From the NCBI RefSeq assembly GCF_003852535.1, contig NZ_QAJP01000002.1, forward strand, positions 62,001 through 126,000: DNA of 64,000 nucleotides. Reading direction: 5' to 3'. Position numbers and translations under genes: made by a program. Shown here in pieces: positions 56,637-64,000 of the stretch. Source of the stretch: Herminiimonas sp. KBW02 (lineage in GTDB: Bacteria > Pseudomonadota > Gammaproteobacteria > Burkholderiales > Burkholderiaceae_D). The notes under the pieces were generated by a model. That model had not been told where the DNA came from. It saw nothing but the letters and a program-made list of their open reading frames with translations, and searched no databases. Positions within the stretch are counted from its first letter, which is position 1; each line of letters begins with the position of its first letter.

Positions 56637-57307
56637 AGACTATCCGTCTCGTCCCTGCTCTATTGATCACCCTGCTGTTAGCCGCATGCGCAGGCAAACC
56701 GGTACCCGACTGGCGAATCAATGCCAAGGATGCGACCGAGCGCGCCAGCAATGCCTACCTCACAGGGAATACGCGCGTCGCCGATCAGGAATTCCTGTAT
56801 GCGCGCAATGAAGTCACCCGCACCGGGCGCATAGACCTGCTGGCACGCGTAGAACTCAGACGTTGCGCAGCCCAGGTCGCCAGCCTGGTACTGGATAGCT
56901 GCACCGAATTTGAAAAACTGCGGCAGGACGCACCCGCCGCCGAAATCGCGTATGCCAACTACCTGGCGGGCCACATTCAGCCATCTGAGATCGCACAGTT
57001 ACCGGCACAGCACCGTGCCATCGCCGGTGCCAGCTCGGACAGCGCCGCTGCCAGTGCCATGCTCGGTATCGAAGATCCGCTATCCCGCCTGGTTGCCGCA
57101 GGTGTCCTGTTACAAGGCAAACGCGCGTCCCCGGCGGTCATCAGTGCCGCTGTAGAAACCGCCTCCGCTCAGGGCTGGCGTCGGCCTTTACTGGCCTGGC
57201 TGGGGGTACAGGCGATGCGTGCAGAGCAAGCCGGGGATGCGGCTGAAGCCCAGCGTTTACGCCGAAAAATGGCGCTGACAGAAGGTAAGGCCGAGACTGG
57301 CAAGTAA
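56633..57307 (+). CDS. Lipoprotein of the MCE transport operon
   Basis: A 224-residue lipoprotein with signal peptide and lipobox LLLAAC (Cys near residue 18). The mature part is helical and includes ASNAYLTGNTRVADQEFLYA. The family is unknown to me. Position after MlaD suggests an outer-membrane or periplasmic partner of the transporter. The ATG at 56633 is coupled to the mlaD stop. Confidence 0.8.
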   Translation: MKTIRLVPALLITLLLAACAGKPVPDWRINAKDATERASNAYLTGNTRVADQEFLYARNEVTRTGRIDLLARVELRRCAAQVASLVLDSCTEFEKLRQDAPAAEIAYANYLAGHIQPSEIAQLPAQHRAIAGASSDSAAASAMLGIEDPLSRLVAAGVLLQGKRASPAVISAAVETASAQGWRRPLLAWLGVQAMRAEQAGDAAEAQRLRRKMALTEGKAETGK

Positions 57308-57380
57308 TAGACTGGATATAGAAAGGCCGGAAAGTCACGCCAACGACTGTCAGAAAATTTTTATAAAAAAACCTTTTATA

Positions 57381-57396
57381 CTGTATGTTTATACAG
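57381..57396 (+). promoter_or_regulatory. LexA (SOS) box of the second imuA
   Basis: CTGTATGTTTATACAG fits CTGT-N8-ACAG and is followed by TATATT (57397-57402). TTTGGAGGT (57445-57453) precedes the ATG at 57457, 60 nt from the box. Confidence 0.92.
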
Positions 57397-57456
57397 TATA
57401 TTGCTAACTCACCTGCTCATCGGGTGCGTTATCCCAAAACAGCATTTGGAGGTTTT

Positions 57457-58218
57457 ATGGCCGCAGTCGCAAGCAATTTCAGTTTCCCAGCAGTTTCCTT
57501 CCCAGACGCCGCATGGACTGCAGAGTCGGCACAAACCGCTCGTGCACATCCACAGCCATCCGCTTATCGTGCGCTGGATCTGGAATTGCCAAATGGCGGC
57601 TGGCCTGCTTCCGTGCTGATCGAATTGCTGCTGGCCCAGCCTGATATCGGTGAACTGCGCCTGCTGGCACCTACCCTGACACGCCTGACGCAAGAAGGCA
57701 AAACCGTGATTTTGCTGGCGCCGGCGCATATTTCCGCCGCTTTGTCCGACCTAGGTCTGGATAAAAACCACCTGATCCTGATCGAAGCCGACAAGCCCAT
57801 GGATCGCATCTGGGCCGTAGAACAGGCAGTCAAGAACGTACATTTTGGCGCCTTATTGTGCTGGTTGCCGGAAGCGCGTCCTGACCATCTGCGCCGCCTG
57901 CAACTGATGGCGGCCACCAACGATGGCCTGACTTTCGTATTCCGTCCGCTGGAAGCGCAAAACCAGTCTTCGCCGGCCCCTTTGCGCATGCTGTGCCAAC
58001 CCGCCGCTGATGGCCGCATGTCGGTTGAAATCATCAAGCGACGCGGCCCTGTGCATTGCAAACCTATCGTGTTGCCCTTATCGGTTCCGGCCATCATCCA
58101 CCGGCCACGCGTGGCACGCTCACTGAGTTCGCCTGCATTCGAAATGCCGTCCTACACGATTGCACATTCCGCACTGGCAGCCACCGCCGCCCGACATCGT
58201 GCAGCATTACCGGTTTAA
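57457..58218 (+). CDS. Second ImuA paralogue (orphan, SOS-controlled)
   Basis: A 253-residue ImuA-type protein, clearly homologous over its whole length to the cassette copy at 1165 (shared LPNGGWP, IGELRLLAP, GALLCWLP, DHLRRLQL, RMSVE-IKRRGP and LAATAAR blocks). It differs most at the N-terminus and the C-terminal linker. There is no imuB or dnaE2 after it. Start chosen at 57457 behind TTTGGAGGT. It may substitute for or compete with ImuA in the mutasome (inference). Confidence 0.9.
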   Translation: MAAVASNFSFPAVSFPDAAWTAESAQTARAHPQPSAYRALDLELPNGGWPASVLIELLLAQPDIGELRLLAPTLTRLTQEGKTVILLAPAHISAALSDLGLDKNHLILIEADKPMDRIWAVEQAVKNVHFGALLCWLPEARPDHLRRLQLMAATNDGLTFVFRPLEAQNQSSPAPLRMLCQPAADGRMSVEIIKRRGPVHCKPIVLPLSVPAIIHRPRVARSLSSPAFEMPSYTIAHSALAATAARHRAALPV

Positions 58219-58317
58219 TCTGGGAGACCGTTGCAAACACTTGCATAGAAAACATTTTTTAATGGCAAGCACGCAGACATAGCCGTATGATGGGGCATCC
58301 CAATTCCCTGCCCCACA

Positions 58318-59946
58318 ATGGCTACCATCCTCAATACCCGCCTTGCCAAGCTGCGCGCACTGGTTGTGGACGACATGCAGACGATGCGACAAAACATCCG
58401 CACCCAGCTCGGTCAGCTCGGTATCGAACAGGTCGACCAGTCTGCAACGCCGAATGATGCAATCAAACGCATACGTAATACCCATTACGACGTCATCATC
58501 TGTGACTACAATCTGAACAAGGAAACCAACGGCCAGCAAGTGCTGGAATACCTGCGCTCGCAAAAACTGCTGTCGCCGACCGCCATGTTCTTCATGGTGA
58601 CGGCTGAAAGCAGTTACGACAGCGTGGCCAGCGCCGCCGAGTTCCAGCCTGACGCCTATATGGTGAAGCCTCTGACCGGAGGAAAAATCGCGGATCGCCT
58701 GGAACGTCTGCTGGACCGGCAACAAGCCTTGAAACCCATCACCGACCGCCTGCAAATGAAAGACCTGGCAGGTGCCATCGCCGAATGCGATACCGTACTC
58801 GCCGCCGAACCGAAGTGGATAGTCGACATTCTTAAAATCAAGGCCAGCTCCTCACTGGAACTAGGCAATATCGAACAGGCACGAGCGACTTATCGCAAAG
58901 CATTGGCTTTACGTAACGACCTGGTATGGGCCAGGCTCGGCCTCGCACGCTGCGACCAGGCTGCTGGTCAGCTCGACCAGGCAAAAAAACAGGTCAGCGA
59001 AGTATTGGAAAGCAATGTGCAATTCGTCGATGCCTACGATTTGCTCGCGCAAATCGCCGAAGCGCAGGGCAATGAAGAAGCGGTACTCGACGCCTACAAC
59101 AAATCCTATGAAGTCATACCATCAGCGCGGCGCAGTCGCCTGATGGGCGATGCGGCCTACCGTGTCGGCAACCTCGAGCAGGCGAGACAGGCTTTCAACA
59201 AGGCGCTCACGCATACCCGCGGCTCACTCACCGCACAGGCATCCGACGCATTGTCACTGGCGCAGGTGCAGGTCGATATCGGCGATGCGGCAGATGCACT
59301 CTCGGTACTCAGCGCAGCCGCACAGGATCATCACGACGATCCCTACTTCGCCGCACGTCAGGCCACCATAGCAGCACAAGCTTTTGCCCGCCTTGGCGAT
59401 ATGAACTCGGCACAAGCGGCCTTCGCTTCAGCCAAAGAACTGGCCGATGGCATACGTGCCGACATCCATACATTGACCCTGGCCAAAGCAGCATTTTGCA
59501 TCGGCCTGGATGAAGAAGGTGCGCGCATCGTCGCCAAGGCGATCAAGGCCGATCATGAAAACACCCGCCTGGTCGCCTTCGCTCGCCGCGTCCTGCAAGA
59601 CACCGGCAATGAAGCCTTGATCGAAAAAGTCGTTGATGAAGCGATCAGTGAAGGTGCCCTCATCGTCGAGCAGGCCACGCAATTAATGCGCGCCGGCCAG
59701 TTCGATGAATCGCTGGCCAAACTGGAAGAAGCACTGACCGCAACACCTGAAAACACCGGTGTGCTGCTGGCGGCAGCGCAATTGCATCTGCTGTGGATGA
59801 GCCAGAAAGGCCTGGATCGCAACTATGTCGAACGTGTGAACGCCTATCTGGCGCAACTTGATGTCCTGATGCCCAATAGCGAACGCGTCGCCAAGATGTA
59901 TCGCTTCCTGCGCGAAACCCTGGTCAAAGCCAGCGTGGAGGCCTGA
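58318..59946 (+). CDS. Response regulator with TPR output domain
   Basis: A 542-residue protein. The receiver domain (1-130) has Asp18, Asp19, the phosphoacceptor Asp63 (VIICDYNLN), Thr95 and Lys117, all intact. The remaining 400 residues are tetratricopeptide-like helical repeats (LASAR-like ARATYRKALALRNDLVWARL and ARQAFNKALTHTRGSLTAQA), a protein-binding output rather than DNA binding. The histidine kinase gene begins 2 nt after its stop, so the two form a phosphorelay pair. Confidence 0.88.
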   Translation: MATILNTRLAKLRALVVDDMQTMRQNIRTQLGQLGIEQVDQSATPNDAIKRIRNTHYDVIICDYNLNKETNGQQVLEYLRSQKLLSPTAMFFMVTAESSYDSVASAAEFQPDAYMVKPLTGGKIADRLERLLDRQQALKPITDRLQMKDLAGAIAECDTVLAAEPKWIVDILKIKASSSLELGNIEQARATYRKALALRNDLVWARLGLARCDQAAGQLDQAKKQVSEVLESNVQFVDAYDLLAQIAEAQGNEEAVLDAYNKSYEVIPSARRSRLMGDAAYRVGNLEQARQAFNKALTHTRGSLTAQASDALSLAQVQVDIGDAADALSVLSAAAQDHHDDPYFAARQATIAAQAFARLGDMNSAQAAFASAKELADGIRADIHTLTLAKAAFCIGLDEEGARIVAKAIKADHENTRLVAFARRVLQDTGNEALIEKVVDEAISEGALIVEQATQLMRAGQFDESLAKLEEALTATPENTGVLLAAAQLHLLWMSQKGLDRNYVERVNAYLAQLDVLMPNSERVAKMYRFLRETLVKASVEA

Positions 59947-59948
59947 GC

Positions 59949-60548
59949 ATGGATCCGCAACTGGCCGCCATCATCGTGCACGATCTGAAAAATGCGCTGG
60001 GTGAACTGGAAGGTGAACTCTCCGCGCTGACGCTAGACCTGGATCAGGGCAAGGCCACCGAAGCACACCATCACTGCCAGAACTTGCGCGACAAGATGGT
60101 GGGTTTCCTCACCTTGTACAAGGCGGCGGAACAAGGCTTGCATCCGCGCATAGAAGCGGTCAATCCGGAAGACTTCCTGAAGGGCTTGTTGCGCAATCAC
60201 AGCAAAGCCGCAATCAGCATCACGCTGGATACCGACGACATGCCGCCAGTAGTATTTTTCGATGAGAATCTGATGGGACTGGCACTGGATGCAGCGCTGC
60301 AAAATGCCTTGCGCTTTGCCAAATCGACTATCGTCGTCGGCTGCAAAACCGTGGCGGAAGAAACGGTGTTTACCGTACAGGATGACGGACCCGGTCTCGG
60401 CACCGAAGAAGAAAAGCAATCAACCGGCATGGGCATGGCCTTGTGTTCTGCCATCGCCGCTGCGCATAAGAATGGTGAAAGACAGGGACGCACCCGTTTG
60501 CACAACTTGCCGCAAGGCGGTGCGCTGTTTTGCCTGTACTTACCCTAA
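59949..60548 (+). CDS. Small cytoplasmic histidine kinase-like protein
   Basis: A 199-residue protein with no membrane or sensor domain. His11 in IVHDLKNALGEL is the probable phosphorylation site. The ATPase domain has the N box (Asn119 in LDAALQNALRF), G1 DDGPGL (145-150) and G2 STGMGMAL (158-165). The C-terminus ends in GGALFCLYLP. It lies right after the response-regulator gene and is its obvious partner. A phosphotransfer or phosphatase role is also possible. Confidence 0.87.
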   Translation: MDPQLAAIIVHDLKNALGELEGELSALTLDLDQGKATEAHHHCQNLRDKMVGFLTLYKAAEQGLHPRIEAVNPEDFLKGLLRNHSKAAISITLDTDDMPPVVFFDENLMGLALDAALQNALRFAKSTIVVGCKTVAEETVFTVQDDGPGLGTEEEKQSTGMGMALCSAIAAAHKNGERQGRTRLHNLPQGGALFCLYLP

Positions 60549-60566
60549 GCTCTGACTACGGCTGAC

Positions 60567-61256
60567 TTAAGCAGGCATCCCTGCTTGCGGGTGTAAATTC
60601 ACCGGACGCATTTCCAGCTTTCCGTCACGTATCTTCAGGCGCTGCACTCCCGGCAATGCGATCAAATCCCTGTCATGGCAAGCCATGATGACGCTGCCAC
60701 CTTCGTTGACCAGGGTCGGGATCAGCGCAATCACCTGTTCACGCGCAGCACCGTCGAGGTTGGCAGTCGGCTCGTCCAGCAGCAACAACTTCGGCGACAA
60801 CACGCGTGCACGTGCCAGTGCTACGCGCTGCTTCTCACCACCGGACAGGAAGTTCGGTATGCTGGCGCGCAAATGCGCAATACCTGCCCATGCAATCGCT
60901 TCCTCTACTTTTTCGGCGATGATGTTTTTCGCTACGCCACGCACGGATAAACCGTAAGCTATATTCTCTTCGACGCTGGTAGAAAACATGACCGGATGCT
61001 GGTGTACGTACACGATAGCATCACGCATCAGACGCGGGTACGGTGCCAGCTGTACCGCATCTCCCTGGAATTTCACCTCTGCGGTATCCGCTGATTCAAG
61101 TCCGGCCAGTATGCGCATCAGCGTGCTCTTGCCCGAACCGTTGGAACCCGTCAGTACATACGCCTGTGCCTGAGCTATCGACAAATCTTCTATATCAAGC
61201 AGGCGGCGCTGATGAAAGCTCTTTTGCAAACGCTGGATAGATAAAAGTGCATCCAT
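60567..61256 (-). CDS. tupC: Tungstate ABC transporter ATP-binding protein (TupC-like)
   Basis: A 229-residue ABC ATPase. Walker A GSNGSGKST (37-45), signature LSGGEKQRVALARA, Walker B LLLLDEPTANLDG and a His switch in MACHDRD. Its start codon overlaps the stop codon of the permease gene by one base. With that TupB-type permease it should form the importer; the assignment to tungstate rather than molybdate rests on the permease and the neighbouring formate dehydrogenase genes. Confidence 0.87.
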   Translation of the reverse strand: MDALLSIQRLQKSFHQRRLLDIEDLSIAQAQAYVLTGSNGSGKSTLMRILAGLESADTAEVKFQGDAVQLAPYPRLMRDAIVYVHQHPVMFSTSVEENIAYGLSVRGVAKNIIAEKVEEAIAWAGIAHLRASIPNFLSGGEKQRVALARARVLSPKLLLLDEPTANLDGAAREQVIALIPTLVNEGGSVIMACHDRDLIALPGVQRLKIRDGKLEMRPVNLHPQAGMPA

Positions 61257-61960
61257 TACATATTCCTCGCTGGTCGCGTATCGCCCTGCAACAACATCAT
61301 CGCAGCATTGATCAGCAAGGCGAAGGCAATCAGGACGATGCCCAGCGCGATACCCTGCGCAAATTCGCCTTTACTGGTTTCCAGCGCTATCGCGGTCGTA
61401 ATCGTGCGCGTTTCACCGGCGATATTCCCACCCACCATCATCGCGCAACCGACTTCTGAAATGACGCGGCCAAAACCATTGATAACAGCTGCCATCACGC
61501 CAAACCTGACTTCATGCAGCACGGTCAGCATCACACGCCATTTGGAAGCACCGTGCACAATCGCGGTTTCCGCCAGACGCGGATCAGCCGCCTGCACTGC
61601 TGACAAAGTGAAGGCAATCAGTACCGGCAACACGATGAGAACCTGGCCCAGGATGATGCTCGACTGGGTAAACAGCCATTGCAGCGAACCCATAGGCCCC
61701 TGTCGTGACAACATCAAATAGAGCAACAGTCCGATCAATACGGTAGGCAGGGACAAGGCGGCCTGTGCAATCCAGATCACAATGCGACGCCCGATAAATT
61801 CACGGGTCGCAATCAGGTAACCGATCAGCACGGCGATCGGCGTTGCAATCAGCAAGCCGATGATGGAAGTCTTGAGCGAGATCCAGATAATGCGCCACAG
61901 CACAGCATCGCCCGAAAAGAGCAAGCCAAAGGCAGCCTGGGTAGCGTCAATAAGGGACAT
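61256..61960 (-). CDS. tupB: Tungstate ABC transporter permease (TupB-like)
   Basis: A 234-residue permease with five or six spans (WRIIWISLKTSIIGLLIATP first) and the EAA-like loop LAETAIVHGASKWRVMLTVL, as in TupB/ModB-type permeases. It imports tungstate or molybdate for molybdopterin enzymes such as formate dehydrogenase. No periplasmic binding protein (tupA) gene is in this window; fdhD lies upstream. Confidence 0.87.
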   Translation of the reverse strand: MSLIDATQAAFGLLFSGDAVLWRIIWISLKTSIIGLLIATPIAVLIGYLIATREFIGRRIVIWIAQAALSLPTVLIGLLLYLMLSRQGPMGSLQWLFTQSSIILGQVLIVLPVLIAFTLSAVQAADPRLAETAIVHGASKWRVMLTVLHEVRFGVMAAVINGFGRVISEVGCAMMVGGNIAGETRTITTAIALETSKGEFAQGIALGIVLIAFALLINAAMMLLQGDTRPARNM

Positions 61961-62071
61961 AAGGAGGCATATTACGACTGAGGTGTCGCTGATTCATTTT
62001 TGTAGCCGCAATTCTAACCCAGTCGCACGCATGCACCGAAATAATGCAGCCTTGAGAGCAGATAAATTAAA

Positions 62072-62926
62072 TCAGGCGACGCGCAACGAACTATCCAGCA
62101 GATGTGGCTCGTAAATCATGCGCTCCTTGCCGGTCACCAGCAGGAAGTGTTTGCCGGTGCAGCGCGCCAGCAAAGTCATATTCACTTTCTCTGCGACCAG
62201 ATGTCCCATCTGCGTAGTACCGGAGCGAGAAATCAAAAACGGCATGCCCATCTGCGCGCCCTTGATCACCATCTCGGAAGTCAGGCGCCCGGTGGTATAG
62301 AACACCTTGTCGGCACCGCTGATATTTTCCAGCCACATGATGCCGGCAATCGAATCGACGGCGTTGTGACGGCCTACATCTTCGATGAAATGCAGCAATT
62401 CGCCTTCGGCTGTAAACAAACCGCAGCCATGTACCGAACCGGCTTTGGCGTAGACCGAATCCTGCATGCGTATCGTGTTGACGATTTTATACAATGTCGA
62501 TTGCCTGAGTCGTGCATCGGTCGGCAAACTTATGCTGTCGATTTCATCCATCAAGCCGCCAAACATCGTGCCCTGGCCGCAACCGGTGGTGACGACGCGC
62601 TTGGCTGTGCGTTCTTCGATATTGGCGATGCCGTCACGCGTCGTGACGTGCACCGCATGCTGGTTCCAGTCCACATGGACAGCCACGACTTCTTCTATCG
62701 TCTGCACCAGTCGCTGGTTGCGCAAATATCCCAGGGTCAATGCTTCGGGCGCCGCCCCCAGCGTCATTAGCGTGACCAGTTCGCGCTGATCCACATACAC
62801 CGTCAACGGACGCTCGGCCGGAATCTCCAGCGGCGTTGTGCGCGCGGTTTCGTCGACCGCATTGACGTCATACGTCAACTTGACCGGTGTACTGGAAAAT
62901 TCGGGGCGATACGACATGGCGGTCAC
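62072..62926 (-). CDS. fdhD: FdhD, formate dehydrogenase accessory sulfurtransferase
   Basis: A 284-residue FdhD, which delivers sulfur from IscS to the molybdenum cofactor of formate dehydrogenase. Conserved stretches are EALTLGYLRNQRLV, FTAEGELLHFIEDVGRHNAV and SEMVIKGAQMGMPFLISRSG. The Cys motif is CGQG at Cys116, with one cysteine instead of the E. coli CxxC pair. It lies downstream of the fdh genes; an alternative start is at 62917. Confidence 0.92.
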   Translation of the reverse strand: MTAMSYRPEFSSTPVKLTYDVNAVDETARTTPLEIPAERPLTVYVDQRELVTLMTLGAAPEALTLGYLRNQRLVQTIEEVVAVHVDWNQHAVHVTTRDGIANIEERTAKRVVTTGCGQGTMFGGLMDEIDSISLPTDARLRQSTLYKIVNTIRMQDSVYAKAGSVHGCGLFTAEGELLHFIEDVGRHNAVDSIAGIMWLENISGADKVFYTTGRLTSEMVIKGAQMGMPFLISRSGTTQMGHLVAEKVNMTLLARCTGKHFLLVTGKERMIYEPHLLDSSLRVA

Positions 62927-63138
62927 TTATCTTGGACAGGGCAAAACGCCGCTGCTCCATTATCGGGATCATGCAAAACATGATGCGTTCAGGCGTGAAA
63001 TAGCAAATAGTCAGCTCGACTATCCGGTATTCGGTGCTGCAGGTGGGATTATAGCGGTATGCGCGCCATCAGGCTGTTTTCAGCAGATAACACGCATACG
63101 CCCGGACAGGCGTATGCGATGGAAAACCGAGATCTACT

Positions 63139-63465
63139 TTACTTCTTGGCACCGGCAGCAGGTACCGGCTTGGCATCGGCCACACCAACGGTAGATGTGG
63201 CGACTTGCAGTGCTACGTAAGGACCAGGATTGGTACATGGCGGCACCGCAATATCCGGCTTGGCCTTGCCGGTACGTTTGAAGTATAGCGCTGCCACTTT
63301 GTTTTGCGATTCACACAACTGATAAGCAGCAACTTTATCTGACCATCCGGCCTTGTTCTTGGTTTCCGCCGCCTTGGCCTTGGCTTCATCACTCGGCGGC
63401 GGCAATTTCGCTGTAGCACTGGCCATGACCATGGTGCCGAGCAATGCGATCAGTATTTTTTTCAT
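63139..63465 (-). CDS. Small exported protein of the formate dehydrogenase operon
   Basis: A 108-residue protein with a signal peptide (ILIALLGTMVMASATA). The mature part contains Cys residues in LCESQNK and PPCTNPG, and an Ala/Pro-rich tail. It lies directly after the gamma subunit, so it is likely a formate dehydrogenase accessory protein. The start at 63465 is spaced 8 nt from AAGGAG; another ATG two codons upstream is too close to it. Confidence 0.78.
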   Translation of the reverse strand: MKKILIALLGTMVMASATAKLPPPSDEAKAKAAETKNKAGWSDKVAAYQLCESQNKVAALYFKRTGKAKPDIAVPPCTNPGPYVALQVATSTVGVADAKPVPAAGAKK

Positions 63466-63477
63466 CTGCATATCTCC

Positions 63478-64000
63478 TTAAACAGCCTTGACCGGTGTGC
63501 CTGCTTTTTCCGTCTCTTCGGGCGTACGCACGCGTGGAATCTTGCCGCTTTCGATATCTGCATACCAGAGGTCGTGATGCTCTTTCGCCCATGCGTCATC
63601 GACGTAACCGGTCTTCATCGCTTTGTACGCGCCTTCCATGCCCAGCGTACCGATGTAGATATGCGCCAGCGAAGCACTGAATACCAGCACCGCCGCCACC
63701 AGGTGGATGATGTGTGCAATCTGCATATTGCCGCGGGTGTACAGAATGCCCGGCACCAGCATATCGAGCACGAAGCCGGAAGCGCTGACGATCAGGCCGA
63801 GGAACACCATGCCGCCCCAGAACCAGAGTTTTTCACCGGCGTTAAAGCGCCCTGCACTGGCATGACCGCGCGCACCGCCGAGGTTTTTCAGCCATTGCAA
63901 ATCACCTTTGCCCGGAAAGTTATCCTTCACGAAGATCGCAAACATCACGATCAGTGACACGGTGAACACCGGGCCGACGAAGTTGTGTATGTTTTTACAG
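63478..64000 (-). CDS. Formate dehydrogenase gamma subunit, cytochrome b (C-terminal part, cut by window edge)
   Basis: The open frame continues past the right edge, showing about 174 residues. It starts KNIHNFVGPVF, then a span (VSLIVMFAIFVKDNFPG), FWGGMVFLGLIVSASGFVLD, QIAHIIHLVAAVLVFSASLA with the haem histidines, and ends with EAYKAMKTGY-like sequence. This matches the di-haem cytochrome b subunit of membrane formate dehydrogenases (FdoI-like), which passes electrons to quinone. Other subunits lie beyond the window. Confidence 0.87.
   Translation of the reverse strand, partial: CKNIHNFVGPVFTVSLIVMFAIFVKDNFPGKGDLQWLKNLGGARGHASAGRFNAGEKLWFWGGMVFLGLIVSASGFVLDMLVPGILYTRGNMQIAHIIHLVAAVLVFSASLAHIYIGTLGMEGAYKAMKTGYVDDAWAKEHHDLWYADIESGKIPRVRTPEETEKAGTPVKAV

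Noticed and set aside
58056-58262. Possible remnant of imuB after the second imuA
   Set aside because: The frame has no start equivalent to the imuB start and no imuB-like residues; the imuB part appears never to have been copied or has decayed beyond recognition.

Overview
The window looks like a piece of chromosome from a betaproteobacterium of the Oxalobacteraceae, of the Herminiimonas/Janthinobacterium type. This is an inference from the protein families present (a LexA-controlled imuA-imuB-dnaE2 cassette, ChrB/ChrA, a FUSC/DUF1656 efflux operon, an NdvB-type cyclic glucan synthase, a tungstate transporter beside formate dehydrogenase) and a moderate GC content; there is no rRNA gene to prove it. 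About 57 protein genes are supported. I saw no tRNA, rRNA, CRISPR array, insertion sequence or prophage.

Region by region. 1-0.92 kb: end of a TauE/SafE permease and a convergent GNAT acetyltransferase. 1.1-6.6 kb: SOS mutagenesis cassette imuA-imuB-dnaE2 behind a LexA box. 6.6-8.5 kb: DUF3455 protein, ECF sigma factor and anti-sigma factor in one leftward operon. 8.6-12.4 kb: CYTH/CHAD protein, isochorismatase-like hydrolase, SoxR and a divergent flavin reductase. 12.5-17.7 kb: leftward efflux operon (NodT outer-membrane lipoprotein, MarR, FUSC, DUF1656, HlyD). 17.9-19.9 kb: a candidate small RNA or leader, then a KefB-type K+/H+ antiporter. 20.2-24.5 kb: LysR/DUF2798 pair, EamA transporter, VOC protein, tautomerase and MarR. 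24.7-27 kb: chrB-chrA chromate resistance. 27-30.1 kb: glyoxylate shunt (malate synthase, isocitrate lyase). 30.6-38 kb: diguanylate cyclase, DbpA helicase, a methyltransferase, CbpA co-chaperone and PpnN nucleosidase. 38-43 kb: DUF1631 protein, RsuA-type pseudouridine synthase, hisC and a DUF2970 protein. 43-53 kb: a PRMT-like methyltransferase and the 2930-residue cyclic beta-1,2-glucan synthase. 53.4-57.3 kb: PPC-domain protein, spermidine-synthase-like protein, and an MlaE/MlaD/lipoprotein transport set without an ATPase. 57.4-60.5 kb: a second, orphan SOS-controlled imuA, then a response-regulator/TPR protein with a small histidine kinase. 60.6-64 kb: tungstate ABC transporter, FdhD, a small periplasmic protein and the end of formate dehydrogenase gamma.

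The strongest theme is regulation. Three loci far apart (imuA, flavin reductase, second imuA) share almost the same promoter-leader module: a CTGT-N8-ACAG LexA box, TATATT directly after it, and TTTGGAGGT before a start codon 59-61 nt from the box. The flavin reductase also has an upstream promoter with a SoxR dyad in a 19-bp spacer, so it may be controlled by both redox stress and DNA damage. Other observations worth a check are a promoter-plus-terminator unit of about 96 nt before kefB, a 57-codon reading frame running into the GTG start of ndvB, matched MarR operators, and a bacterial methyltransferase with PRMT hallmarks.
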